Below are positions 5,562-13,698 of a stretch of DNA of 31,771 nucleotides, piece after piece. Positions within the stretch are counted from its first letter, which is position 1; each line of letters opens with the position of its first letter. A program made the translations under genes and the position numbers. Origin of the DNA: DSBX01 sp046484845 (GTDB taxonomy: Bacteria; Hydrothermota; Tepidihabitantia; Tepidihabitantales; Tepidihabitantaceae). Location: positions 1-31,771 of the forward strand of contig JAWOIB010000169.1 of the NCBI GenBank assembly GCA_046484845.1. Reading direction: 5' to 3'. The notes beneath the pieces were generated by a model. That model saw only the letters and a program-made list of their open reading frames with translations. It was not told the origin of the DNA and did not search any database.

Positions 5562-7807
5562 GACAGTTGCTACTGCTACTGGTTCTGTTCGTTTCGGCTC
5601 CGGCGCAGGTCACTCCGATTCGCGAGTTGCGCAAGAACAACGAACAGGGCGAACCACTGCTGCTCGGCCAGACCGTCACCGTGACCGGCGTCGTGACCGT
5701 TGCCACGAGTTTCGGCACATGGGGCCCGGGTTTCGTGGAGGATGGCACCGGGGGTGTTGCTTTCTACGGGAGCCGGGTGTCGGGAGTGGCGGTCGGCGAC
5801 AGCATCACGGTCACGGGCGCGGTGAAGCATTTCTACGGATTGACCCAGCTCGACCCGCTCGCGGACCTGGTCAATCATGGGGGTCGGGGGGCACCTGTGC
5901 CCCGGATGGAGCCGCTTGCTTTCGTCGACCGGGTTGATACCGCATCCGGCTGGGTCGAGAATGAAGGCTGGCTCTGCAGGTTCAATCAGGTCTGGATCGA
6001 ACACGCGCCCGGGGAGAGGTTCGCGGGTGACCGGAACTACAACATCTCGGATGCCGGCGGCTACGTTGCCCAGCTGAGGATTCACCGCAGTGTCGGTGAT
6101 ATCGTCGGTGCGCTGATCCCGGACGATTCGATAACGCTGGTGGGTGTGATCTCCCAGTACCGGCCTGCGGCACCCCACCTTGGTGGTTACCAGGTGATGC
6201 CCAGGGGGGCTGCCGACCTGGGTGTGTCGGTTTCCTACATGCCGATTGGCGATGCCATTCGCGACGATGCCGGCAACGGCTTCCCGGACCGCTGGGGGCA
6301 GAGTGTTACCGTAACCGGGGTCGTGACCGTCCCCACCGGGGTATTCGACACGACCAGGCTCGACATCTATGTCCAGGACACAACCGCGGGGGTCAACGTC
6401 TTCGGGTGGAGCATTCCCGAGCCGTTCGATGTCGGCGACAGCGTCGCGGTCACGGGCAAGGTCGACTGGTACCGAGGCAAGACCGAACTCACCGGGTCGG
6501 TGGTCACGGTTCTGGCCCGGGGCGTGGGCGAGCCCGGACCGCGCGTCCTGACCTGCGCGGAGATGAACCGGGAGCAGTACGAGGGTGAGCTGGTCAAGAT
6601 CGTCGGAGCGATGACGCTGGCCTCAGAGTTGGCTGGCAACCAGAACTACCAGGTAGAGGATGCCACCGGCAGCGTCACACTTCGGATAGACGGGGATACC
6701 GACATTCCCGGCCTGCGGCCGGTGACCGCTCCCGATACTTTCACGCTCATCGGCATCAAGAGCCAGTACACAGATTCGACCCGCCCGCTCGAGGGCTACC
6801 AGATTCAGCCACGGTTCCGGACCGACTTCTCGCGCACCGCGGAGGATTTGCCGATCAGGACCATTCGTGAGGTCCAGCGTCCGGGGCCCGATGGTGTGAC
6901 CCCGCTGCTGCTCGATTCCGTCGTCCGCGTGCGGGGTCGGGTGACCGGTCCGGCCTCTGCCTTTACCATCGGCACGAACAAGAGTCTGTACATCCAGGAT
7001 TCAACCCAGGGCGTGAATGTCTTCGGCTGTGGGTTTGCGACGCACGAGGCTCGCTTCCTCGACGAACTCGGTGTCGAGTGGGAGGTCGTCGGCCGGGTCA
7101 CGGAGTACAACGGCCTGACCGAAATCGCCAACGGCACGATGTTCGTGACCGATACACTGCCTGACACGGTCATGCCGGCGCTCGTGCCCCACAACACCCC
7201 GCTCACCGAACGGATGGAGTCGGACCTGTTGACCGTTGTGGGTGACGTTGTCGAACCGCCGGTCCTTTCGGGTTCGGGCTACAACATCGTCCTCAAGAAC
7301 GGTTCGGCCGGTGTTACGGTCCGCGTGGGCAACCAGACCGGCATCGCTGTCGGCTGGATCAACCGCGGGATGCGCCTGCGGGTGATCGGCATCGGCGGCC
7401 AGTATGACTACCAGCCTCCCTACAATACCGGCTACCAGCTTATGCCGCGCTTCGATGGTGATATCTCGGATACCAGCGCAGCGTTCCCGCCGGCCGATGA
7501 ACTTACGCTGGATTCAGTTTTGCCTAACCCGTTTCGTCCCTGGGAAGGTGAAGTCGCCTCGGTGCGCGTGAACGCTCCCCGCGGTTGGCGCCTGACCGTC
7601 AACCTGCTTGATCTTGAAGGACGAGCGGTGCGGACGCTGCTGTCCGAAGGGGCCGGTGGGTACCACGACCTGAAATGGGATGGCAGGGACAGGCAGTTGC
7701 GGTCTCTACCCGCGGGCATCTACTTGGTCAGCGCCAGGGGGGTGCCGCCGGGAGGGGGCGTCAGGGTGCTGACCCGACCAGTGGTGATTGCCGCCCGGTT
7801 GCGCTGA
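5558..7807 (+). CDS. Exported repeat protein with six OB-fold-like modules and a C-terminal FlgD-like Ig domain
   Basis: The protein has 749 residues with a signal peptide (about 1-17). The body consists of three ~205-residue units. Each has an A module with VTVTGVVTV-like strands and a VxDxTxGVxxFG stretch, then a B module with an NYNI/NYQV-type strand that closes in GYQ-x-x-PR. The closing Tyr residues are 211, 414 and 626, i.e. 203 and 212 apart. The modules look like the nucleic-acid or carbohydrate-binding OB-fold-type domains (YhcR/DUF5689-like) of secreted proteins; that assignment is from pattern only. The last ~90 residues (LPNPFRPWEG, LDLEGRAVRTL, WDGRDRQLRSLPAGIYLVSA) form a FlgD-type Ig domain common at the C-termini of exported FCB-type proteins. 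The GTG start overlaps the binding-protein stop (GTGA). Function unknown. Confidence 0.85.
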   Translation: MRQLLLLLVLFVSAPAQVTPIRELRKNNEQGEPLLLGQTVTVTGVVTVATSFGTWGPGFVEDGTGGVAFYGSRVSGVAVGDSITVTGAVKHFYGLTQLDPLADLVNHGGRGAPVPRMEPLAFVDRVDTASGWVENEGWLCRFNQVWIEHAPGERFAGDRNYNISDAGGYVAQLRIHRSVGDIVGALIPDDSITLVGVISQYRPAAPHLGGYQVMPRGAADLGVSVSYMPIGDAIRDDAGNGFPDRWGQSVTVTGVVTVPTGVFDTTRLDIYVQDTTAGVNVFGWSIPEPFDVGDSVAVTGKVDWYRGKTELTGSVVTVLARGVGEPGPRVLTCAEMNREQYEGELVKIVGAMTLASELAGNQNYQVEDATGSVTLRIDGDTDIPGLRPVTAPDTFTLIGIKSQYTDSTRPLEGYQIQPRFRTDFSRTAEDLPIRTIREVQRPGPDGVTPLLLDSVVRVRGRVTGPASAFTIGTNKSLYIQDSTQGVNVFGCGFATHEARFLDELGVEWEVVGRVTEYNGLTEIANGTMFVTDTLPDTVMPALVPHNTPLTERMESDLLTVVGDVVEPPVLSGSGYNIVLKNGSAGVTVRVGNQTGIAVGWINRGMRLRVIGIGGQYDYQPPYNTGYQLMPRFDGDISDTSAAFPPADELTLDSVLPNPFRPWEGEVASVRVNAPRGWRLTVNLLDLEGRAVRTLLSEGAGGYHDLKWDGRDRQLRSLPAGIYLVSARGVPPGGGVRVLTRPVVIAARLR

Positions 7808-7833
7808 GTCGCTGCCGACGAGTCGGTCCGAAC

Positions 7834-9354
7834 TCAGCCCCGGTTTGGTCTTTTCCTTCGGCGCTTGCGGAGGTGTTGGACTACGGCGCCGACAACGACC
7901 AAGCCCAGTGAAAACCTGATGAACCATTCGCCCCACCGGACGTAGGGGGTCGGGGGCAGCGGTTCTGGTACGTCCCCGACCAGGTTCGTCTTGGTGAACA
8001 GCTGGGTGCGCTTCAGCACCCGGCCGTACGGGTCGACGATGAAAGAGATGCCGTTGTTTGCGCTGCGGACCATCGGCACCCCGGTTTCTACGGCTCGCAC
8101 CACGGCAAGTTCGGCGTGTTGGTGGATTCCCGGCAGGCGGCCGAACCAGCCGTCGTTGGTAACGACCACGTGAAGCATGGAACCGCGGCGCACGAACTCC
8201 CGGGTGAGATCCGGGAATATTGCTTCGTAGCAGACCAGGCAGGACGCAGTGCCCAGCCGCCAGTTGAAGACATTGAGTTCCTGCCCGCGCGTCCAGTTGC
8301 CCATGTCAGCGGTCCCGATGAGACGTCGGAGAATCGGCAGTTCGTCCGCGTAGGGAATCTTCTCGGAGAAGGGAACAAGTCTCAGCTTGTAGTGGCGTTG
8401 CCGGACCGAGTCCTCGCCGGGACTGATAAGCACCGCCCCGTTGTGCCAGGTGCCCCGGGGCTCATCATAGAGCGGAGTCCCGGTGAAGATCTCCAGGTCA
8501 AGGCTATCGGCCAGTCTTCGAATCGCGGTCCCAATGGTGCTCGAGCGCGTCACATCGGAAAGCGTTGCGGTTTCCGGGTAGATGACCAGGTCGGGATGGG
8601 CGGCCGCCGCTTCCCGAGTCAGCTTGATCAGGTCAGACTGGATGCGCTCACGCGACTCGGCATCGCCTTTGTCAGTCGGTGCCACGTCCGGTTGGACGAT
8701 TGCCACCTTGAACCAGGGTTTCAGCGGCCGATTGCGGAAGAACCACGATATCACCGGCAGGCAGATCACCAGTGCCAGCCCGGCGACGAAGCCGACCCGT
8801 CTGGCAGTCGGCTGGCGCAGCGGCAGCAGCGCACGGTAGACGAGCAGGTTGACCAGCACAACCCATGATGACACCAGGTAGATCCCGCCCAACGCTGCGG
8901 GCTGGATGAACGGCAACCAGGGCGTCATCGAGTAGCCCAGGAAGTTCCATGGAAACGCGATCTGGAGCACAGAACGCGCATACTCGAGCAACGCCCATAC
9001 GAAGGGTGCGGTCCAGAGGCCGAGCCGTCGAACCAGCAACGCGAAGACACCAACATACAGCCCGAGGTACGCGAAGAGCACAACCACTCCCACGTTCAGG
9101 AGAAGACGCGTTATCGGTTCAACCGGTATGACCAGGAACCAGAGCCAGAAGAAGTGGAAGCCGGCAGCGACAGTACCGAACAGCCAGCCCCAGAAGAAGA
9201 CCCGTCGTGCTCCCGGCCTCCCGCCGCGTCCAGGCGTCTCGATCCTCCAGAAGAGCGGAACAAGGGCAACCAGTGCCAGCGGTCGCAGTGGAAATGGCGC
9301 AAAGGCGAGAGCCAGCCCGGCGGCGGCCGCCAGGAATATCAGGAGCCGAGACAT
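7834..9354 (-). CDS. lnt: Apolipoprotein N-acyltransferase
   Basis: This 506-residue inner-membrane enzyme adds the third acyl chain to the N-terminal cysteine of lipoproteins, the last step before Lol sorting. About six hydrophobic segments fill residues 1-205, followed by a nitrilase-fold periplasmic domain and a last membrane helix near 480-495. The catalytic triad is Glu261 (YPETA), Lys323 (HYKLRLVPFSE) and Cys375 (CYEAIFP). Length matches the family. The start has a GGTGG Shine-Dalgarno-like site about 6 nt upstream; I see no leaderless-type promoter. It faces the 749-residue gene tail to tail with a 26-bp gap. Together with lolA and lptD it shows a diderm envelope. Confidence 0.95.
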   Translation of the reverse strand: MSRLLIFLAAAAGLALAFAPFPLRPLALVALVPLFWRIETPGRGGRPGARRVFFWGWLFGTVAAGFHFFWLWFLVIPVEPITRLLLNVGVVVLFAYLGLYVGVFALLVRRLGLWTAPFVWALLEYARSVLQIAFPWNFLGYSMTPWLPFIQPAALGGIYLVSSWVVLVNLLVYRALLPLRQPTARRVGFVAGLALVICLPVISWFFRNRPLKPWFKVAIVQPDVAPTDKGDAESRERIQSDLIKLTREAAAAHPDLVIYPETATLSDVTRSSTIGTAIRRLADSLDLEIFTGTPLYDEPRGTWHNGAVLISPGEDSVRQRHYKLRLVPFSEKIPYADELPILRRLIGTADMGNWTRGQELNVFNWRLGTASCLVCYEAIFPDLTREFVRRGSMLHVVVTNDGWFGRLPGIHQHAELAVVRAVETGVPMVRSANNGISFIVDPYGRVLKRTQLFTKTNLVGDVPEPLPPTPYVRWGEWFIRFSLGLVVVGAVVQHLRKRRRKRPNRG

Positions 9355-9396
9355 GGCGTTACCACCAAGGTAGTCTGAGAACGTCCGGAGTGCAGG

Positions 9397-9474
9397 GAAA
9401 CTCGCAGTTTCGTGATCTCGTTCGGGAAGTCTCAGCGGTGCAGTTCGGGGCTGTCGCGGAGGCCAGACCGCGAC
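9397..9474 (-). terminator. Hairpins between the oxidoreductase-like gene and lnt
   Basis: The gap 9355-9480 holds two perfect hairpins: GTCGCGG/CCGCGAC with an 8-nt loop (9453-9474), just after the stop of the upstream gene, and GAAACT/AGTTTC with a 3-nt loop (9397-9411). Neither has a U tract, so at most they are weak or factor-dependent terminators, or RNA processing sites. Confidence 0.35.
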
Positions 9475-9480
9475 TTGAGA

Positions 9481-10488
9481 TTAGAGCTTCACCTCGCGGC
9501 GTTCAGTTGCCGATAGGTAGAAGGCGTCGGCGATCCGGTTGATGAGCAGAGCATCACTGGCAGGGATGGCGGGAGGGACGCCTCGAACCAGCGAGTCGAT
9601 CCACAGGTCGCTGAGCAGTCTGTAAGAAGCTCGCTGCATGCCCTTGGTAGCTATCCGTGGAGTGACATTGACCAGGTGCCCGTGCATTGCCTTGTGGATC
9701 TGAACCGGGTTGAGCAACGCGGCTCCTGCCGTGCCGAAGGCGTTGAAGTAACGAAAGTCATTCTCAAGTGTTACGCTCCAGCCCACTTCGAGTGTCAGCA
9801 GCACGTCGCCGTCCATGCGGATCATGGCGAAGGCGGTATCCTCGACGTCGCCCCGGCCCGGTCGCAGGTGGACCACGCCGGTGATGGACTCGGGACAACG
9901 CGGGCTGAGCAACCACAGCGAGAAATCAAGCAGCGGTGTGCCTAAGCTGAGGAATGCGCCGCCACCGGCGCGGATGCGCTGGCCGCGCCAGCCTTCGAGC
10001 GACCACATATCACGGCCCTGCAGCCAGCCCGTCTTGCAGTAGTAGACGCTGCCGAGTTCGTCTCCCTCGATGAACTTACGGATAGTCTGGACATCAGGCC
10101 GAAGCCGGGTGTTGAGGCAGGGGAACAGCCGGCGGTCCAGTCGGGCGGCAGTCGCGACCATTGCCGCGGCTTCCTCGCTGTTCAGAGCGAGCGGAACTTC
10201 GCAGAGCACGTCCTTACCGTATTCCATGGCCGCAATCGCCATCGGTGCGTGGAGGTGATTGGGCGTGGCAATGACAACTGCGTCGATGTCATCGGCAAGC
10301 TTCAGGTCATCGAAGTCCAGGAAGTGATGGGGAATGTTGTGGAGGCGACGGAGGTGGTTGATCTTGCGTATGTCAGGGTCGCAGAGCGCAACGATCTTGG
10401 CATGTTTGTTCTCACGCAGCGCAGGGATGTGAGCGAGTTGCGCCTGGGCCCCGCAGCCAACAATCGCGACACGGATGGGGGCGTTCAT
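9481..10488 (-). CDS. Gfo/Idh/MocA-family oxidoreductase-like protein with substituted catalytic residues
   Basis: This 335-residue protein has the two-domain fold of NAD(P)-dependent sugar and polyol dehydrogenases. The Rossmann motif GCGAQA (11-16) and ATPNHLH (74-80) are intact. The family's EKP motif, whose Lys acts in catalysis, reads EVP here, with Val98 in place of Lys. The later D-x-G-x-H motif reads SLGTP (181-185), so the Asp and the catalytic His are Ser and Pro. I infer loss of classical dehydrogenase activity, with possible retention of NAD binding. The gene overlaps purN by 4 nt (ATGA). There is no stop or frameshift, so it is not a pseudogene. Sugar-nucleotide or cofactor-binding roles are possible but unsupported. 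Confidence 0.9.
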   Translation of the reverse strand: MNAPIRVAIVGCGAQAQLAHIPALRENKHAKIVALCDPDIRKINHLRRLHNIPHHFLDFDDLKLADDIDAVVIATPNHLHAPMAIAAMEYGKDVLCEVPLALNSEEAAAMVATAARLDRRLFPCLNTRLRPDVQTIRKFIEGDELGSVYYCKTGWLQGRDMWSLEGWRGQRIRAGGGAFLSLGTPLLDFSLWLLSPRCPESITGVVHLRPGRGDVEDTAFAMIRMDGDVLLTLEVGWSVTLENDFRYFNAFGTAGAALLNPVQIHKAMHGHLVNVTPRIATKGMQRASYRLLSDLWIDSLVRGVPPAIPASDALLINRIADAFYLSATERREVKL

Positions 10489-11105
10489 AGTGGACCCAGT
10501 ATGCGCACTCGACCGCCTTCGACCTTCAGGTGGTTCTCGCTGAAGAGCCGAACAGCTTCCGGATAGGCAAGGTGCTCTTCGATCAGTACTCGAAGCGCGA
10601 GAGATTCAGGCGTGTCCTCCTCACGAACAGGTATTGCCCGCTGAACGATTATCGGCCCGGAGTCAACTTCGCTGGTCACGAAATGGACCGTGCAGCCGGT
10701 CAGCTTGACGCCAGCCGCCAATGCTGCCGCGTGGACTTCGAGTCCCTGGAGGCCGGCGAAGGCCGGGAGCAGTGAAGGGTGGATGTTCATCACCCTGTCC
10801 CGGTAGTGGTCTACGAATGTCGGGGAGAGAATACGCATGAAGCCGGCGAGACATACTAGCCCAACTTCGTGGCTCTCGAGGTTGCGGATGAGCTCCAGCT
10901 CAAAGGACTGCCGCGTCTTGTGGTCACGATGGTTGACCACCAGTGTCGGAATCTCGAGAGCTTCGGCGCGCTGAAGCACGGGAGCTCCGGGCACGTTGCT
11001 GACCAGCAGTCGAATGCTGGTGGCGAAGGCATCTCGCCGCAGCGTTCTGACAAGCGCTTCGAAGTTTGACCCTCGGCCCGATGCCAGGACTGCAAGGCGT
11101 ACCAT
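10485..11105 (-). CDS. purN: Phosphoribosylglycinamide formyltransferase
   Basis: This 206-residue GAR transformylase transfers a formyl group from 10-formyl-tetrahydrofolate to GAR, the third step of purine synthesis. The N-terminal LASGRGSNF (7-15) binds the phosphate of GAR. The catalytic trio is Asn107 and His109 in MNIHPSLLPAF, and Asp148 in VDSGPII. Length is standard. The ATG lies 6 nt after a strong -10 box, so the mRNA is predicted to be leaderless. It is the first gene of a pair with the oxidoreductase-like gene and is not clustered with other pur genes. Confidence 0.96.
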   Translation of the reverse strand: MVRLAVLASGRGSNFEALVRTLRRDAFATSIRLLVSNVPGAPVLQRAEALEIPTLVVNHRDHKTRQSFELELIRNLESHEVGLVCLAGFMRILSPTFVDHYRDRVMNIHPSLLPAFAGLQGLEVHAAALAAGVKLTGCTVHFVTSEVDSGPIIVQRAIPVREEDTPESLALRVLIEEHLAYPEAVRLFSENHLKVEGGRVRILGPL

Positions 11106-11111
11106 TGAGCC

Positions 11112-11140
11112 ATTCTAGATACGGGTTGAGCGGTTGTCAA
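11112..11140 (-). promoter_or_regulatory. Promoter of purN
   Basis: On the minus strand, TTGACA (11135-11140) and TAGAAT (11112-11117) are 17 bp apart. The -10 box ends 6 nt before the purN ATG, predicting a leaderless transcript. Confidence 0.85.
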
Positions 11141-11158
11141 AATACGGGTTTCGCGGTT
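11119..11158. repeat. Tandem 17-bp repeat over the purN promoter (possible operator)
   Basis: ATACGGGTT-NN-GCGGTT occurs at 11119-11135 and again at 11142-11158, with 15 of 17 bases the same and a 23-bp offset, close to two helical turns. The first copy fills the spacer between the promoter boxes and the second lies just upstream of the -35 box. This arrangement suits a regulator that blocks RNA polymerase. The regulator is unknown. Confidence 0.5.
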
Positions 11159-11336
11159 ATGAATAGGGAACGATGGCGTCAGCGCTGACTACGGAGCGAG
11201 GAAGTCATTAGCTCCGCTTCGTGGCCCGCGTTAGAGACCTGGACGACCTCAACGGGGTGGCCTCAGGAAGGTAGTTGGGGATGGGCGTCGAAACCGTTCG
11301 GACCCGATCTCAATGGTTTGGGATATGAAGGCGCCG
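11159..11336. other. Intergenic region purN-rimO
   Basis: I see no gene here. It holds a perfect 12-bp palindrome GTCAGCGCTGAC (11178-11189) and a nearby hairpin CGGAGC/GCTCCG with a 13-nt loop (11192-11216). No tRNA-like cloverleaf was found. An AAACC/GGTTT pairing around 11288-11316 could end rimO transcription, but there is no U tract. Confidence 0.5.
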
Positions 11337-12635
11337 CTACTGTACGATGCGGCCGGTCAGGTCGTGAGTTCCGGACCCGGTGACTCTGACATCCACGAAC
11401 CTGCCCGGCACTGCCGTGCCGCCTCTGAACCGGACAACACCGTCGATGTCCGGTGCATCCCACTCTGTTCGACCCAGTCCCGGGCGTTCGGCGAGGACGC
11501 GCAGGATCTTGCCATGGAGTTGACGCAGTCGATAGCGCGAGATCCTCGCCTGGAGCTTCATGACGGCTGTCAGCCGTTCCTGGCGAACCCTCTTCGGGAC
11601 CTGCGGTCTCAGGGTCGCGGCACGAGTCCCGGTTTCCGCAGAGAAGGCGTACGCTCCAAGGCGTTCGAACTTCATTGCAGCCAGGAAGTCGAGCAGCTCG
11701 GAGAACTCCGCATCGGTTTCACCCGGAAAGCCCAGGATGACGGTTGTGCGGACATGGACCCCGGCTGCTTTCAATCGATCCATCAGTCGCTCAAGGTCGA
11801 CGCGGCGATAACCGCGGTTCATCCGGGCGAGGACGCGGTCGTTGACGTGCTGAATGGGCAGGTCAACGTACCTGCAGAGCCGGGGATTCCGGTCGAACTC
11901 TCTCATCAGCGCAGGGGTGAATCGAGACGGGTGGGCGTACATCAGGCGCAGCCAGTCCAGGCCGCGAACGCCGGCCAGTCGTCGGAGCAGCCGAACCAGC
12001 CCGGCGTGCTTGTAGCGGTCCACTCCGTAAGAGGTGGTGTCTTCGGCTACCAGCACCAGTTCGCGAACCCCTGACGCGACGAGCCGGCCGGCCTCTTCGA
12101 CGAGGTCCGGTACTGACCGAGACCGAAGCGGGCCGCGAATTCCGGGAATGAGGCAGTAGCTGCAGCGGTTGCTGCAGCCGTCGGCGATCTTCAGGTAGGC
12201 ATAGTGCGCTGGAGTAGAGAGCAACCGAGGGCGGGACAGAACCCGGGTCGGGACTTCGGATGATGCGTAGCTGGTCCGGAGTCGCAGCAGCCGCGGGATA
12301 TCAGTCAGGTAGTCAACACCGGCCGCGAGTTCTACCCCGGGAAACTTCCGCAATACCGATCGACCATAGCGCTGAACCATGCAGCCCGCGATAACGACCC
12401 GCAGCCCGGGGTTGACGAGCCGGGCGGCCAACGCACGGCGAATTGCCGCCGCTGATTCTGCAACCGCCGAGCTCAGGAAAGCGCAGGTTGTGATGACAAC
12501 AACATCCGCAAGAGCGGGCTGGGTGGTGATGGCATATCCCGCCAGCCCGAAGGCGCCGAGCAGAGCTTCAGCGTCCACCCGGTTCCGGGGGCAGCCGAGC
12601 AGCACAACCGCGGCAGCCGGGCGGCCGCTCGTCAC
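11337..12635 (-). CDS. rimO: Ribosomal protein S12 methylthiotransferase
   Basis: This 432-residue radical-SAM enzyme methylthiolates the conserved Asp of ribosomal protein S12. The N-terminal UPF0004 domain has its three cluster-binding cysteines in LGCPRN, TTCAF and AGCMVQRYG. The radical-SAM motif is CSNRCSYC. The C-terminal TRAM domain carries GRTEWDAPDIDG, matching RimO rather than MiaB. GTG 12635 is chosen as start because it lies 2 nt after the upstream stop and puts LGCPRN near residue 13, as in the family; a longer open frame extends upstream only inside the hot-dog thioesterase gene. It is the last gene of the lolA operon. Confidence 0.94.
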   Translation of the reverse strand: MTSGRPAAAVVLLGCPRNRVDAEALLGAFGLAGYAITTQPALADVVVITTCAFLSSAVAESAAAIRRALAARLVNPGLRVVIAGCMVQRYGRSVLRKFPGVELAAGVDYLTDIPRLLRLRTSYASSEVPTRVLSRPRLLSTPAHYAYLKIADGCSNRCSYCLIPGIRGPLRSRSVPDLVEEAGRLVASGVRELVLVAEDTTSYGVDRYKHAGLVRLLRRLAGVRGLDWLRLMYAHPSRFTPALMREFDRNPRLCRYVDLPIQHVNDRVLARMNRGYRRVDLERLMDRLKAAGVHVRTTVILGFPGETDAEFSELLDFLAAMKFERLGAYAFSAETGTRAATLRPQVPKRVRQERLTAVMKLQARISRYRLRQLHGKILRVLAERPGLGRTEWDAPDIDGVVRFRGGTAVPGRFVDVRVTGSGTHDLTGRIVQ

Positions 12636-12637
12636 GG

Positions 12638-13027
12638 TCAGACTTCCATCATCTTGCCGTTGGCTTCGGCGATGATGCGACCCGTCTCGTCCAGCAGGCG
12701 ACTCTCCCCGGCAAGCAATCGACCCTTTCTCGCAACCACGCGCCCCACGCCGCGGATCGGCCGGCCGACCAGGAGCGGCTGGCGATATCTCACCGTAAGT
12801 TCCCCGGTAACAGCGTTGACTCCCAGGCTGCTGCAGGCCCACGCGATGAGCTCGTCGAGCATGGTGGCGACTATGCCTCCGTGCACCATACCCTCCCAGC
12901 CTTGGAAGCGTTCCGGGGGGGTGAAGACGAATTCGACGCCATTGGCGGTTGTCGTGATCTTGAGTCTCAGACCGTATTCGTTCTTGCTGCCGCATGCGAA
13001 ACAGGTACCGTCGTTCTTCACAGGCAT
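12638..13027 (-). CDS. PaaI-family hot-dog thioesterase
   Basis: This 129-residue single-domain hot-dog protein probably hydrolyses an acyl-CoA; the substrate is unknown. The N-terminus has CFACG (9-13), a Cys-pair common in this subgroup. GMVHGGIVATMLDE (about 46-59) is the PaaI active-site helix. The start lies 3 nt after the lolA stop and the stop lies 2 nt before rimO, so it is translated as the middle gene of the lolA-paaI-rimO operon. No functional link between the three is obvious. Confidence 0.88.
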   Translation of the reverse strand: MPVKNDGTCFACGSKNEYGLRLKITTTANGVEFVFTPPERFQGWEGMVHGGIVATMLDELIAWACSSLGVNAVTGELTVRYRQPLLVGRPIRGVGRVVARKGRLLAGESRLLDETGRIIAEANGKMMEV

Positions 13028-13030
13028 CGG

Positions 13031-13621
13031 TTACTCGAGATTGGTGCCCGGAGGGGGGGTGAACTCAAACAGCTCAGCAGGCAAGTCCGGGTTCCACACC
13101 TGGAACTTCAGCAGGAACCGGTACTGGTTTCCCCAGGGGTCGGAAAAGTCGAAAGCGTCTATGCGACGCCCGTCGGGTGACAGCTCGAGACGCAGGTTCT
13201 GGATCGTGGCCATTTCATCGGCCGGTTCAACCACCACTACCCGCTGTCCGTCCTGGTCCGCCTCAAAACGCACCTCCGACGAGGAGTCCAGGACCGGCTC
13301 AAGAAAGGCCAGGAGGGGCATTGCTCTTGGTTGGGCTTCGCGTACCGCCCGGGATTCCGTAGGGAAGTAGAACCAGAGAAGGCTGTCGCCTGCGACCATC
13401 AGTTGCTGTTCCGGCTCTGAGACCTCGAGGCGGTAACGGTCGGGCAATATGGTCCAGAAGCTCCCGACAAACCTGCGGTCGGCCTCGGTATCGGTTTGGA
13501 CCAACTGCTCGAAACTACCGGAGAGCGAGCGCAGGCCGAGATAGTTCTCGCGAAGTGTTTGCCAGAGCTGGTGATCGGTCGACATCGCAACCGTGAAAAG
13601 CAGTATCAACGTTGCCAGCAT
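13031..13621 (-). CDS. lolA: LolA-type outer-membrane lipoprotein carrier protein
   Basis: This 196-residue periplasmic chaperone shuttles lipoproteins to the outer membrane. A signal peptide covers about residues 1-14. Then come LRSLSGSFEQLV (family: lipoprotein-binding strand), FVGSFWTILPDRYRLEV, a LWFYFP turn and a C-terminal LLKFQVWNPDLPAELFEFTPPPG strand, all diagnostic of the LolA fold. ATG 13621 is preferred over an upstream ATG at 13654, because the latter lies within the -35 element of a strong promoter whose -10 ends 5 nt before 13621. It heads the operon with the thioesterase and rimO genes. No LolB or LolCDE is in the window. Confidence 0.9.
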   Translation of the reverse strand: MLATLILLFTVAMSTDHQLWQTLRENYLGLRSLSGSFEQLVQTDTEADRRFVGSFWTILPDRYRLEVSEPEQQLMVAGDSLLWFYFPTESRAVREAQPRAMPLLAFLEPVLDSSSEVRFEADQDGQRVVVVEPADEMATIQNLRLELSPDGRRIDAFDFSDPWGNQYRFLLKFQVWNPDLPAELFEFTPPPGTNLE

Positions 13622-13626
13622 AGGCC

Positions 13627-13654
13627 AAGATACATCGAGGCAGGACGCTGTCAA
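13627..13654 (-). promoter_or_regulatory. Promoter of lolA-paaI-rimO
   Basis: On the minus strand, TTGACA (13649-13654) and TATCTT (13627-13632) are 16 bp apart. The -10 box ends 5 nt before ATG 13621, so the transcript is predicted to be leaderless. Confidence 0.8.
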
Positions 13655-13679
13655 CCAACCGGTCCCGCGGACAGCAGTG

Positions 13680-13694
13680 CCGGGCGACGCCCGG
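13680..13694 (-). terminator. Hairpin after cvpA
   Basis: A perfect CCGGGC/GCCCGG stem with a 3-nt loop begins 5 nt after the cvpA stop. There is no U tract, so intrinsic termination would be weak. Confidence 0.4.
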
Positions 13695-13698
13695 GACG

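Noticed and set aside
11159..11336. tRNA or small RNA gene in the purN-rimO gap
   Set aside because: No cloverleaf or T-loop consensus; only short palindromes were seen.
12636..12995. N-terminal extension of rimO to 552 residues
   Set aside because: The extension lies inside the hot-dog thioesterase gene in another frame; GTG 12635 gives the normal RimO length.
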